Assembly (NCBI GenBank): GCA_029051085.1
Contig: JAIDLK010000037.1
Coordinates: 1-8,134, forward strand
Length of the DNA: 8,134 nt
Source of the DNA: Alphaproteobacteria bacterium
Lineage (GTDB): Bacteria > Pseudomonadota > Alphaproteobacteria > Rs-D84
Direction of reading: 5' to 3'
The notes beneath the pieces were generated by a model. It saw only the letters and a list, made by a program, of their open reading frames with translations, made no database searches and was not told where the DNA came from. Every line of letters begins with the position of its first letter. The first letter of the stretch is position 1. Positions 1-6,228 of this stretch are shown here, one piece after another. A program made the position numbers and the translations under genes.

Positions 1-162
1 GGCCAACACCTGCCACGGCATCGCAAGGCGCGCCTGTAAAATATATGCGATACGCGTTGTCAGTACGCGCGTCTTGCCCGTCCCCGCCCCCGACAGAACC
101 AGCAACGGCCCCTCTGTCGTTTCAACCGCGGCACGCTGGGCATCATTAAGATTTTCTAGCAT
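1..162 (-). CDS. uvrD: UvrD/PcrA/Rep-type superfamily 1 DNA helicase, N-terminal fragment
   Basis: Only the first 54 codons are inside the window; the gene runs off the left edge. The product starts [13 protein letters not shown] and carries the SF1 Q-motif (NDAQR, residues 6-10) followed by a Walker A P-loop GAGTGKT at residues 25-31 and the downstream [12 protein letters not shown] helix. Spacing and wording fit UvrD/PcrA, an ATP-driven 3'-5' helicase acting in nucleotide excision and mismatch repair. Rep is a close relative and cannot be excluded from 54 residues; RecB/AddA fit less well. ATG at 162 is the natural start. An in-frame GTG lies nine bases upstream at 171, which is also about where transcription should begin, so a leaderless GTG start is possible. 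No convincing Shine-Dalgarno sequence precedes either. It is divergent from dnaQ. Confidence 0.85.
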   Translation of the reverse strand, partial: MLENLNDAQRAAVETTEGPLLVLSGAGTGKTRVLTTRIAYILQARLAMPWQVLA

Positions 163-185
163 TAAATTCACGCATTCATTATAAT
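157..185 (+). promoter_or_regulatory. Probable dnaQ promoter sharing the -10 box with the divergent helicase promoter
   Basis: TATAAT lies at 180-185 on the plus strand. It overlaps the minus-strand TATAAT because ATTATAAT (178-185) is its own reverse complement. The -35 position (about 157-162, TAGCAT) is poor. Transcription would begin near 192 and give a leader of about 29 bases containing AAAGGG (205-210) and GGAAAG (215-220) as ribosome-binding candidates. The weak -35 lowers confidence. Confidence 0.4.
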
Positions 186-206
186 ACACAACAGTTTGCT
201 TATCAA
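178..206 (-). promoter_or_regulatory. Sigma70-type promoter for the helicase gene
   Basis: On the minus strand, TTGATA (206-201) and TATAAT (183-178) are separated by exactly 17 bases, which is close to the housekeeping consensus. The expected start is near 171, so the mRNA leader would be 0-9 bases long. This is the best-looking promoter in the window. Confidence 0.6.
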
Positions 207-220
207 AGGGAAATGGAAAG

Positions 221-898
221 ATGAAACGCGTTATTTGCTTTGACATTGAAACAACCGGATTCGAATACATGCGTGGTGACCGCTGTATCGAAATCGGTGC
301 GGTTGAAATCGTTGACGGTATTATTACGGACAAAACGTTTCATGAATACATTAACCCCGAAGGAAAAATCATTCCGCCAGAAACATACATGGTTCACAAG
401 ATTTCCAATGCATTTTTGGAAGATAAACCCAAAATGTCTGAGGTTGCACCCCGTTTCTTGGAATTTATCGGCGATTCCCCGATAGTTGCGCATAACGGCA
501 TAGACTTTGACTTTCCGTTTGTAAATCACGAGCTGGCGAAACTTGGCCTGCCCCAGATTCCGCGCAGCCAACAGATTGACTCGCTGGTACTGGCACGCAA
601 TCGTGTTTTCGGTCCAAAGATGTTTACATTGGACGCATTGGCAAAATGGTACGGAATATCACTGACCGCACGTGCGGACGCACACGGGGCTTTAATCGAC
701 TCGGAAATTTTGGCCAAGGTTTATCTGGAACTGGAAAACACTGCCCCGGTTCCGGACATTTCCGAAATCATCGCCGACCAGCATGCCGCATTTTTAAAAC
801 ACCCGAAAATCGGCACCGATTTCCCACGGCGCACATTCCCCGCCCACGAAGAAGAGCTGGCCGCGCATAACGAATTTATGGCAAAAATCACCGCATAA
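221..898 (+). CDS. dnaQ: DnaQ-family 3'-5' exonuclease (DNA polymerase III epsilon-like)
   Basis: This 225-residue cytosolic protein has all three motifs of the DEDDh exonucleases, which remove mispaired 3' nucleotides using two metal ions. ExoI is FDIETTG (D8, E10), ExoII is [10 protein letters not shown] (residues 91-100, catalytic D97) and ExoIII is HGALID (H155, D160), followed by the usual helix [11 protein letters not shown]. The length fits the stand-alone proofreading subunit; there is no fused polymerase or GIY-YIG domain. Between HN and the FD pair ExoII has one residue more than the E. coli epsilon pattern. The roughly 50 residues after ExoIII should be the tail that binds the polymerase; I see no clear clamp-binding motif there. 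A non-replicative DnaQ-like exonuclease is the main alternative. ATG at 221 is preceded by purine-rich AAGGGAAATGGAAAG. A terminator follows the stop directly. Confidence 0.85.
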   Translation: MKRVICFDIETTGFEYMRGDRCIEIGAVEIVDGIITDKTFHEYINPEGKIIPPETYMVHKISNAFLEDKPKMSEVAPRFLEFIGDSPIVAHNGIDFDFPFVNHELAKLGLPQIPRSQQIDSLVLARNRVFGPKMFTLDALAKWYGISLTARADAHGALIDSEILAKVYLELENTAPVPDISEIIADQHAAFLKHPKIGTDFPRRTFPAHEEELAAHNEFMAKITA

Positions 899-929
899 AA
901 AAAAACGACCAAACGGTCGTTTTTTTATT
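897..929. terminator. Bidirectional intrinsic terminator between dnaQ and the convergent cysteine-rich gene
   Basis: The stem ACGACC/GGTCGT (905-910 and 915-920) has an AAAC loop. It is flanked by nine A at 897-905 and seven T at 920-926, so it works as a U-tailed hairpin in both directions. It closes dnaQ on the plus strand, where the stop codon is part of the A-run, and the 950-3181 gene on the minus strand. Confidence 0.85.
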
Positions 930-949
930 GGCAATCCGGAACAACGCCA

Positions 950-3181
950 TCATGAAGACTCATTCGCTACGCATAATCCGTTTTTAAGAGTATATCCTTC
1001 GTCGCATACGCACGTTCCATATGCATTACGCTGTGAAGAATGTTCCGGGCACTTTGTAACACACTGACCACTCAACGGTTCATATCCTGTATTGCATTTA
1101 CACAAATCATTAACATAAAGGTTCTTTTCAGTCTCTTCAGCCGTGCTCTTAGCAGTTTCTGTATACGTCGAATTATCCGGGCACAGCATGCTGTTATAGA
1201 ACATATCGGAAACTTTATCGATAATAGCATCCTTATCATTAGAGTCCGGACAGTCACCTTTCGAACAATCATCAAATATTGCATATCCACATGTCAGAAC
1301 CACATTGCGACAGGCACCGCGCATTACGTTCTTTATACTGCTTACACTGGCGGACGTTGTCCATGCATTTACCTGTGTTACCTGCTGGTTATAGCATGTC
1401 GCGACATCAACCATACAGTTCGCCGCATAATCTGCGATTGTTTTTTCCTGGCCCGACTTAATGTTTACCATCGCGCGCTGAATATAATTAAGAACAATAT
1501 CATTATACGGCAGATAAGTATTATTACTGTCATATGTATAACGCTGGCACTTGTCCAAAACAGGTCTGCATAACCCCTCGGTCGAACGAACGCCGGTTCC
1601 TATTTTCTGTAACAAATATCTTACCGCACACCAACCGTCACCATTTGCATCATCTTTTTCTCCTTTAATATTCTGTTTACATGCCTCTGTACTGACAACT
1701 TTTCCCGTTGCCGCCGCATCACGCAGAAAGTTAGTATCTATACTTGAATTATCATAAGACTTCATAAAATCACGAATATCTGTAATATCCTGGCCGATTA
1801 CAACATTGCCATTTTCATCAATGTATTTTTTTGTCGGGTCCAAACATTTTTCATAATTTTCCCCGCAAACCATTTCATCGGTCATGCACGTATCAAGTGC
1901 CGCGATACACCCCTTGGCATCATATTGGTTTTTGTTCTGCAAAACGGCCAGACGGGCTTTTTGCAACATTAAATTGGCACTGCGCACATTAGAGACCAGC
2001 GTCTCGTTCATCTTGGTCAATCCCTGCTCGTATGCAATACAGTCTTTGTCTATTGCCAAATCATAATTAGCCGTCAGCTGTTGCTGCGTGGCGCCGGCAT
2101 CCTTGCATTGCGTCAATATTGTATTACAGCGCTTTTTTGCCGCATTATATAAATCGGTCCCACGCAAATTCGACATACTGCTGGAATTGTTGTTTAAGAA
2201 ATCCAGACTAAATAAATTGGACGTATCTGAAAAATCAAGATTCAAATCAAGCGTGGAGAAATTATCGGTCCCCGCCGCAGAGGCTGAAGACGACGGATTT
2301 TTAATCATCTCCTCTATATCTGCCAGCATGTTACGTGTTTCGGATGTGTCACGCGCACCGGACAGGGCCTCTTCTGCTTCGGTCGCAGACATAATCGCAC
2401 GAATTTCATCCGCTGACAAACCTACGTAACGAATACGCTGCGCCACATCGTTAAGTTGCGTATTCGCCTCTTTTACCGCGGTCTCAACCTTGGTGTATCG
2501 TGATAAATTTGCACTGCAGCTGCAACGTTTTTGATTGGCATCAACAACGGCACAAAACTGGTCCATGCAATCATTATACTGTTCCTGGCAGGACTTGTTT
2601 AAATCCGCGGTCTGCTCCAGACGCTCTTTGGCCTCTGCAATCGTTTCGCGCTGTGTGGCGACGGATGTGGTCGTTGATGATGCGGACCTGGACTGCAAGG
2701 CACGGACAGACTCGCCAATATTTGAGCCGGTCTGAATATCTGTCCCGGCAATTTTTGCACGTCCCCCAACCTCAGCCGTAGATGGGCGCAATGTCACCCC
2801 CGCACGACGAACAGCCGGGTCACTGTTTACAGATGCAGCGGTCACGCGCGCATTACGCCCGACCGTACTGACCGCGTCATTCAAATTATCACGCGCCGAT
2901 GTTGATACCGCCGCATTGCGCGATGCCGTACTGCGCGAAGGTGCAACCGTACGAGCCGAACGCGCGGCATCCGCGCCCCCCCCGGTCACAGTCGTACCAG
3001 CCGATGACACATCACGACGAACCGTCGTCCGCGCAGTTGTCGCGGATGAACTGTCACGCCCCGACGACGTATCGGCGGATGCGGCCGATGACGGAATTGC
3101 ACGCGAAATCACCGGCGTGTCGGCCACAGCGGCCGGCACCGTAAAAACAAATGCAAAAATCCACGCGACGACTTTCTTCAT
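950..3181 (-). CDS. Large exported cysteine-rich protein with Ser/Thr/Arg-rich N-terminus and seven C-x6-C motifs
   Basis: I recognise no named family, and no enzymatic motif is visible. The 743 residues comprise: a signal peptide (1-20, cleavage after AVA); a low-complexity Ser/Thr/Ala/Arg/Val tract (about 24-180); a helical part starting ETIAEAKERLEQ; and a cysteine-rich body (198-667). The C-terminal tail (694-737) holds two copies of C-x-C-x2-GY-x4-G-x-C with identical spacing. There are 30 cysteines in all, an even number, none before residue 198. Seven pairs have the form C-x3-[YLV]-x2-C: 198/205, 352/359, 425/432, 439/446, 538/545, 589/596 and 624/631. The likely location is periplasmic or surface-exposed, stabilised by disulfides. 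The block around CMDQFC (205-210) and RCSCS (219-223) resembles proteins I associate with uncultured gut Alphaproteobacteria, which is a memory and not a search result. No Shine-Dalgarno sequence precedes the ATG. The predicted transcript starts only a few bases upstream, so translation may be nearly leaderless. Confidence 0.9.
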   Translation of the reverse strand: MKKVVAWIFAFVFTVPAAVADTPVISRAIPSSAASADTSSGRDSSSATTARTTVRRDVSSAGTTVTGGGADAARSARTVAPSRSTASRNAAVSTSARDNLNDAVSTVGRNARVTAASVNSDPAVRRAGVTLRPSTAEVGGRAKIAGTDIQTGSNIGESVRALQSRSASSTTTSVATQRETIAEAKERLEQTADLNKSCQEQYNDCMDQFCAVVDANQKRCSCSANLSRYTKVETAVKEANTQLNDVAQRIRYVGLSADEIRAIMSATEAEEALSGARDTSETRNMLADIEEMIKNPSSSASAAGTDNFSTLDLNLDFSDTSNLFSLDFLNNNSSSMSNLRGTDLYNAAKKRCNTILTQCKDAGATQQQLTANYDLAIDKDCIAYEQGLTKMNETLVSNVRSANLMLQKARLAVLQNKNQYDAKGCIAALDTCMTDEMVCGENYEKCLDPTKKYIDENGNVVIGQDITDIRDFMKSYDNSSIDTNFLRDAAATGKVVSTEACKQNIKGEKDDANGDGWCAVRYLLQKIGTGVRSTEGLCRPVLDKCQRYTYDSNNTYLPYNDIVLNYIQRAMVNIKSGQEKTIADYAANCMVDVATCYNQQVTQVNAWTTSASVSSIKNVMRGACRNVVLTCGYAIFDDCSKGDCPDSNDKDAIIDKVSDMFYNSMLCPDNSTYTETAKSTAEETEKNLYVNDLCKCNTGYEPLSGQCVTKCPEHSSQRNAYGTCVCDEGYTLKNGLCVANESS

Positions 3182-3191
3182 TCTTATGTCA

Positions 3192-3220
3192 ATTATATCA
3201 CAAGCCCCCGTATCAAAAAA
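3192..3220 (-). promoter_or_regulatory. Extended -10 promoter of the large cysteine-rich gene
   Basis: On the minus strand TATAAT (3197-3192) is preceded by TG one base upstream (TGATATAAT), an extended -10. TTTTTT sits at the -35 position (3220-3215) with a 17-base spacer and a C in front. Transcription should begin near 3185, about four bases before the ATG at 3181. The same layout occurs upstream of the 5291 gene. Confidence 0.55.
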
Positions 3221-3247
3221 GATGAAAATATTGAAGAAGCCACCAAA

Positions 3248-3970
3248 TTAAAACAATATGTTCAACTTGGCCCCTATCTGCAGTTCGTCTCCTTCAAACT
3301 CATAATCAATATGTCCGATATATTGCGTTCTGCCGTATTGACGCACCAACTTGGCGTTCAACCACTCTTGGTCAAAATCAGGGTTGGTGGATTTACGAAT
3401 ATCACCGCCGACACCAACACGCCATGCGCCACGCAGACGGAAATACACCTCCGGAATAAAATCAATATAGGACATGCCGCGTTCATCATCGAAAATCCAG
3501 CTGGACTTTACTGTACCGGCCAATGTCATCGCGGCATATTCACGCCCGAAACGCAGACCGGCATAATATGTCGAATCCGCGAACCACGGCGTGCGCACAT
3601 GTGACGAACCGCCGAACTTAAAGCCAAACAATACATCTGATATGATGTTCGCACTGTTGTCTGCCGCCGTCATCAGACGATATTTTCCGCCCAAATCGAA
3701 ACTGGAAAATCCATCCTCGTCACCATGGAAATCATTCTGATAATGCAGGCTGATACCCGCATTAAAACGCTCTGTAAATCCATATGACAAAGACTGTCCG
3801 ATGCGCAAAATGCTGTCATAATACGCAATATTTGATGTTGATAAAATTTCACTGCGTCCCTGCATGTACAAAGGATCCGATGTATCAAAATTTGCCGCGG
3901 ATGCCGCCGAACAAACAAACATCGCCATCACCGGCATTACAGCCACCGCCATAATTTTTTTAAATAACAT
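3248..3970 (-). CDS. Outer-membrane beta-barrel protein, small (240 residues)
   Basis: A signal peptide (MLFKKIMAVAV..., probable cleavage after SAASA, residue 25) is followed by alternating hydrophobic/polar strands rich in Tyr, Phe and Gly. The protein ends LNILF, and a C-terminal phenylalanine is the usual recognition signal for the BAM barrel-insertion machinery. At about 215 mature residues it could form a barrel of 8-10 strands; cargo or function is not visible. The motif SYGFTERF (62-69) matches SYGITDRL in the neighbouring 415-residue barrel, so the two look like paralogues. A longer reading frame from 3991 adds seven residues, but GGAGGG (3983-3978) lies seven bases before the ATG at 3970, so that start is chosen. 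No good promoter is seen between this gene and the hairpin at 4004-4032; expression probably relies on readthrough from the barrel gene upstream. Confidence 0.85.
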   Translation of the reverse strand: MLFKKIMAVAVMPVMAMFVCSAASAANFDTSDPLYMQGRSEILSTSNIAYYDSILRIGQSLSYGFTERFNAGISLHYQNDFHGDEDGFSSFDLGGKYRLMTAADNSANIISDVLFGFKFGGSSHVRTPWFADSTYYAGLRFGREYAAMTLAGTVKSSWIFDDERGMSYIDFIPEVYFRLRGAWRVGVGGDIRKSTNPDFDQEWLNAKLVRQYGRTQYIGHIDYEFEGDELQIGAKLNILF

Positions 3971-3977
3971 TATCTTA

Positions 3978-3983
3978 CCCTCC
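3978..3983 (-). promoter_or_regulatory. Strong Shine-Dalgarno that fixes the start of the small barrel gene
   Basis: GGAGGG on the minus strand, seven bases before ATG 3970. The alternative in-frame ATGs at 3991 and 3985 lie upstream of or overlap this site, so they are unlikely to be used. Confidence 0.75.
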
Positions 3984-4003
3984 ATTAACACTTTCTATGC
4001 AAA

Positions 4004-4032
4004 GGCACCCCGGAAGGGCATTCCGGGGTGCC
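4004..4032 (-). terminator. Intergenic 12-bp hairpin between the two barrel genes
   Basis: GGCACCCCGGAA (4004-4015) is the perfect reverse complement of TTCCGGGGTGCC (4021-4032), with a five-base loop. On the minus strand the stem is followed only by TTTGC, not a long U-tract. It is therefore either a leaky terminator that sets a lower level for the 240-residue barrel or a 3'-end stabilising/processing hairpin for the 415-residue barrel mRNA. It starts 12 bases after that gene's stop. Confidence 0.6.
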
Positions 4033-4043
4033 GACCATATCAT

Positions 4044-5291
4044 TTAGAACTGGAATACAGCCTGCAGACCGACTGTCATCTCCTTATAATCCGACAGTTT
4101 TGCATCACCATGCTTTACCCAGCCATTGATAAACTCACCGTCGGCCCCGGCCGCACCATACGACCAATAGCCCAGGCTTTTGTCATCGGCACTATCATAA
4201 AATGATGTTTTCGCATACAGATTCAGCGCAACCCAATCATTCGGCTGCCACCCGATGGCCCCTTTGATAGACGCCTGGTTATGCCAGTCATAATCACCAA
4301 AGACCGCCTCCAGATTCAGCGTCCAGTCTTCATCCAAGACACTGAATACACCGATACCGCCTTCAATATAAAATGTATTGTCCGCATCGGTGTCATATGC
4401 AATAAAGATTGCCGCCTTGTTGCCTTCTGCGGTTGTGCCTTCGATACCATTTCCATAAGAATTACCATCAAAGTCAACATACCAACCGCGTGCCAACGCA
4501 TAAATTGTGGAACGCGCAACCTTATAACCGCCCTTTAAATCCAGAACATAATTGTTGGAAATATCTTTCTGGTGCTGAAAATATCCGGACAGAGTTCCAA
4601 TCCATTTTTCATTGTCAACAAAGCGCCACTGGACGCCAGCGCCATACAAATTCAGACCATTGTCGTCCATCTTGTCATCAGGTGCCACAGACCAGTCGAA
4701 TTTATATTTGTATGAATCATACTGCCCCATAACCAACACGGCCAAGCGGTCCGTAATACCATAGCTAAAGTCTTCCTTGATAGAAAAACCCTTCATATCC
4801 CACGTCGCCTTGGTATCGGAAATCTCCATCCCTTCTGCCGGCGTCAACGTCATATCATACGAATTGGTGTTATAAGACACATCTGTGACAGAGCCAAACT
4901 TGCCCTTTAACGGCTGGAAGAACGGATGCGCCAGATAATACTTACGCTTCAGCGTGCTGCGAACCGTTTCCGCACGCGTTGTGCGAACATTGCGAGTTGT
5001 TGTCGTCGTCGCGGTACCGCTGCGCGTGTTGCTGTCATATTGCTTATACAAAGCGCTGCGACTGGCGGGTTGGGTATAATACAAATCACCGGCATCACGT
5101 GACTGATACGTGGTTGTAGTGCTGCGCGTCTGATACTTTTCATAATTCACATTATCGCGCGCGCGCACCGCCGGCGCCCCCGACAAATCGGCACTGGACG
5201 CGGCACGCGTACCAATGTTTGTTGCGGCCAACACCGGCGACATACCGAAAACAGCCGCCGCCCAAATAAACAAAGACATCTGCTTTTTCAT
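4044..5291 (-). CDS. Outer-membrane beta-barrel protein with Ser/Thr/Arg-rich N-terminal extension (415 residues)
   Basis: The signal peptide is residues 1-22 (MKKQMSLFIWAAAVFG..., cleavage after VLA). Residues 23-115 are low complexity, rich in Thr, Ser, Arg and Tyr (TRSTTTTYQSRD, SGTATTTTTRNVRTTR), and probably disordered. From about 116 (KYYLAHPFFQPLKG) to 415 the protein alternates aromatic/hydrophobic and polar residues in strand-length units (for example NGLNLYGAGVQWRF, WTLNLEAVFG and AIGWQPNDWVALNLYAKTSF). It ends AVFQF, the terminal-Phe barrel signal. The size suggests 12-16 strands. SYGITDRL (176-183) matches the smaller barrel downstream. No porin or transporter subfamily is recognisable. 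AGGAG lies about nine bases before the ATG. Promoter and upstream terminator (5315-5372) make this the first gene of a transcript that may include the 3970-3248 barrel. Confidence 0.87.
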   Translation of the reverse strand: MKKQMSLFIWAAAVFGMSPVLAATNIGTRAASSADLSGAPAVRARDNVNYEKYQTRSTTTTYQSRDAGDLYYTQPASRSALYKQYDSNTRSGTATTTTTRNVRTTRAETVRSTLKRKYYLAHPFFQPLKGKFGSVTDVSYNTNSYDMTLTPAEGMEISDTKATWDMKGFSIKEDFSYGITDRLAVLVMGQYDSYKYKFDWSVAPDDKMDDNGLNLYGAGVQWRFVDNEKWIGTLSGYFQHQKDISNNYVLDLKGGYKVARSTIYALARGWYVDFDGNSYGNGIEGTTAEGNKAAIFIAYDTDADNTFYIEGGIGVFSVLDEDWTLNLEAVFGDYDWHNQASIKGAIGWQPNDWVALNLYAKTSFYDSADDKSLGYWSYGAAGADGEFINGWVKHGDAKLSDYKEMTVGLQAVFQF

Positions 5292-5314
5292 TACAAAATT
5301 CTCCTTTTAAGCAG

Positions 5315-5343
5315 ATTATAGCATAATTCGAATCGATAAAAAA
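5315..5343 (-). promoter_or_regulatory. Extended -10 promoter of the 415-residue barrel gene
   Basis: On the minus strand TGCTATAAT gives an extended -10 (TATAAT at 5320-5315). TTTTTT (5343-5338), preceded by C, lies 17 bases upstream at the -35 position. The spacer contains ATCGAT and TTCGAA palindromes (5325-5337 region). The predicted start near 5308 leaves a leader of about 17 bases containing the AGGAG ribosome-binding site. Confidence 0.6.
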
Positions 5344-5347
5344 GCAT

Positions 5348-5372
5348 AAAAAATACCGGTAAACACCGGCAT
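5348..5372 (-). terminator. Intrinsic terminator after the small cysteine-rich gene
   Basis: On the minus strand ATGCCGGT (5372-5365) pairs with ACCGGTAT (5360-5353) across a GTTT loop, with one G-T wobble. Five more T follow (5352-5348). It lies six bases after the TAG stop at 5379, and just before the next promoter. Confidence 0.85.
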
Positions 5373-5378
5373 TATCCC

Positions 5379-6011
5379 CTATTTTGTATAATAGCAGTTT
5401 GATGTATATGTATAATTACCACTTGTATCCGACAAGGCCGTATTTGCCGGCATATAACATCCCGTTATCGCCGTATTCCCAATGGTACTGGTGCCATTTT
5501 TTCCACCGGACGCAGGACAAAGAGAACATGTCATAGACGCACTTGCGGCCGTCGCCGTCGTATAATACCCGGCGGCACAGCCATATTCTGTACTTGATGT
5601 AGAAGTACATGTATAATTATTGTCCTGCGTGGAATATTTTGTACGCGACACACGATTACTGCTACCAGTGGTCCATGCCGTATATGTTTGATTATTATTA
5701 CACTTACACATATGGCAGGCCTGGCCGGCACTTGCCGCAACACAATAATAAGTTGTATTAAGATTATCACCACCTGATAATCTGCAGCCGGCAGACGGCA
5801 TTGTCTGATAGCTCACACATTCGACCGTAATACCTATCTGAGGCGACGCACATGCACATTTTATAATAATTTTTCCGCCATCCGAACACGTTTGCCCGAC
5901 AAACCCATCCGCTCCAATATAATCTGCCTGGGACATAGTGTATGTTTCGGCAAATACCGGCATCGCCAGCAATCCAAAAATACACCCAACTATACAAACT
6001 TTAACATCCAT
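5379..6011 (-). CDS. Small exported cysteine-rich protein of unknown function (210 residues)
   Basis: I do not recognise a named family. The signal peptide is MDVKVCIVGCIFGLLAMPVF with cleavage after A21. The mature part has 15 cysteines (42, 52, 54, 65, 76, 90, 99, 102, 104, 135, 145, 162, 165, 185, 206) and is rich in Ser, Thr, Asn, Gly and Tyr. ACHMCKC (98-104) looks metal-binding-like, but in an exported protein it more likely forms disulfides. The C-terminal third is one module: GC-x2-GYY (144-150), CSLCP (162-166), TAITGCYMPAN and NYTYTSNCYYT. I associate repeats of this wording with exported proteins of gut Alphaproteobacteria, from memory only; there they often occur in long arrays, here just once. 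The open frame extends upstream to 6182, but that stretch has no signal-peptide character. AGGAG (6024-6020) eight bases before ATG 6011 sets the start. It has its own promoter, structured leader and terminator. Confidence 0.8.
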   Translation of the reverse strand: MDVKVCIVGCIFGLLAMPVFAETYTMSQADYIGADGFVGQTCSDGGKIIIKCACASPQIGITVECVSYQTMPSAGCRLSGGDNLNTTYYCVAASAGQACHMCKCNNNQTYTAWTTGSSNRVSRTKYSTQDNNYTCTSTSSTEYGCAAGYYTTATAASASMTCSLCPASGGKNGTSTIGNTAITGCYMPANTALSDTSGNYTYTSNCYYTK

Positions 6012-6019
6012 TGGTTCTT

Positions 6020-6024
6020 CTCCT
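6020..6024 (-). promoter_or_regulatory. Shine-Dalgarno that fixes the start of the small cysteine-rich gene
   Basis: AGGAG on the minus strand, eight bases from ATG 6011, which is also the first codon of a proper signal peptide. Starts further upstream would read through the leader structures and bury the signal peptide at residue 58. Confidence 0.75.
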
Positions 6025-6035
6025 GTTTTTTCAAA

Positions 6036-6062
6036 ATGAAAAACCACCAATCGTTTGGTGGT
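6036..6062 (-). terminator. Terminator-like hairpin inside the leader of the small cysteine-rich gene
   Basis: On the minus strand ACCACCAA (6062-6055) pairs perfectly with TTGGTGGT (6050-6043) across an ACGA loop, followed by TTTT, C, A and TTTT. It ends about 25 bases before the start codon, downstream of the leader promoter. It would either end a small RNA of roughly 200 bases or act as an attenuator for the gene. Confidence 0.6.
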
Positions 6063-6132
6063 CAGGAGGTTCAGAACAATCCATAGAATTGTGTGCTTAT
6101 TCAATATATTCGCAACCCTCCTGACCCGCGGT

Positions 6133-6228
6133 TCAGGAGTTGTTTTTCGTCCGAATACAAAAACAGGCGCACTGCGCGCCATAAGATTTTATCCCGACGC
6201 TATGGCAGAGGTTCTGACACCCCATCAT
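6133..6228 (-). CDS. Possible 31-codon leader peptide, cysteine-rich (doubtful)
   Basis: An ATG-ATG start at 6228 opens a frame of 31 codons ending at TGA (6135-6133). It reads MMGCQNLC... and includes CACFC at codons 20-24, five cysteines in all. The start codons lie in the 3' arm of the 5'-proximal hairpin (6243-6225) and there is no clear Shine-Dalgarno sequence. The stop codon falls inside the CTCCTGA strand that pairs with 6124-6118. Short frames with this many cysteines can arise by chance. It is listed because its position in a terminator-bearing leader ahead of a cysteine-rich protein gene is what a transcription-attenuation leader would look like. Confidence 0.2.
   Translation of the reverse strand: MMGCQNLCHSVGIKSYGAQCACFCIRTKNNS

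Noticed and set aside
950..3181. CHCH (twin Cx9C) or EGF domains in the large protein
   Set aside because: The helical cysteine pairs are spaced x6, not x9, and the C-terminal modules have too few cysteines for EGF; naming them so would overstate the match.
3896..3970. Lipoprotein signal peptide in the small barrel (VCSA)
   Set aside because: The residues before the cysteine (M-F-V) do not fit a lipobox, while SAASA downstream fits ordinary signal-peptidase cleavage.
6125..6134. T-box-like ACCGCGG on the minus strand
   Set aside because: Only the core string matches; the AGGGUGG context and specifier-loop layout of T-box leaders are absent, and the downstream gene is not an amino-acid gene.
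6012..6182. Longer version of the small cysteine-rich protein starting at 6182
   Set aside because: The added 57 residues have no export character and cross the terminator-like hairpin; a good Shine-Dalgarno sequence and a signal peptide mark ATG 6011 as the start.
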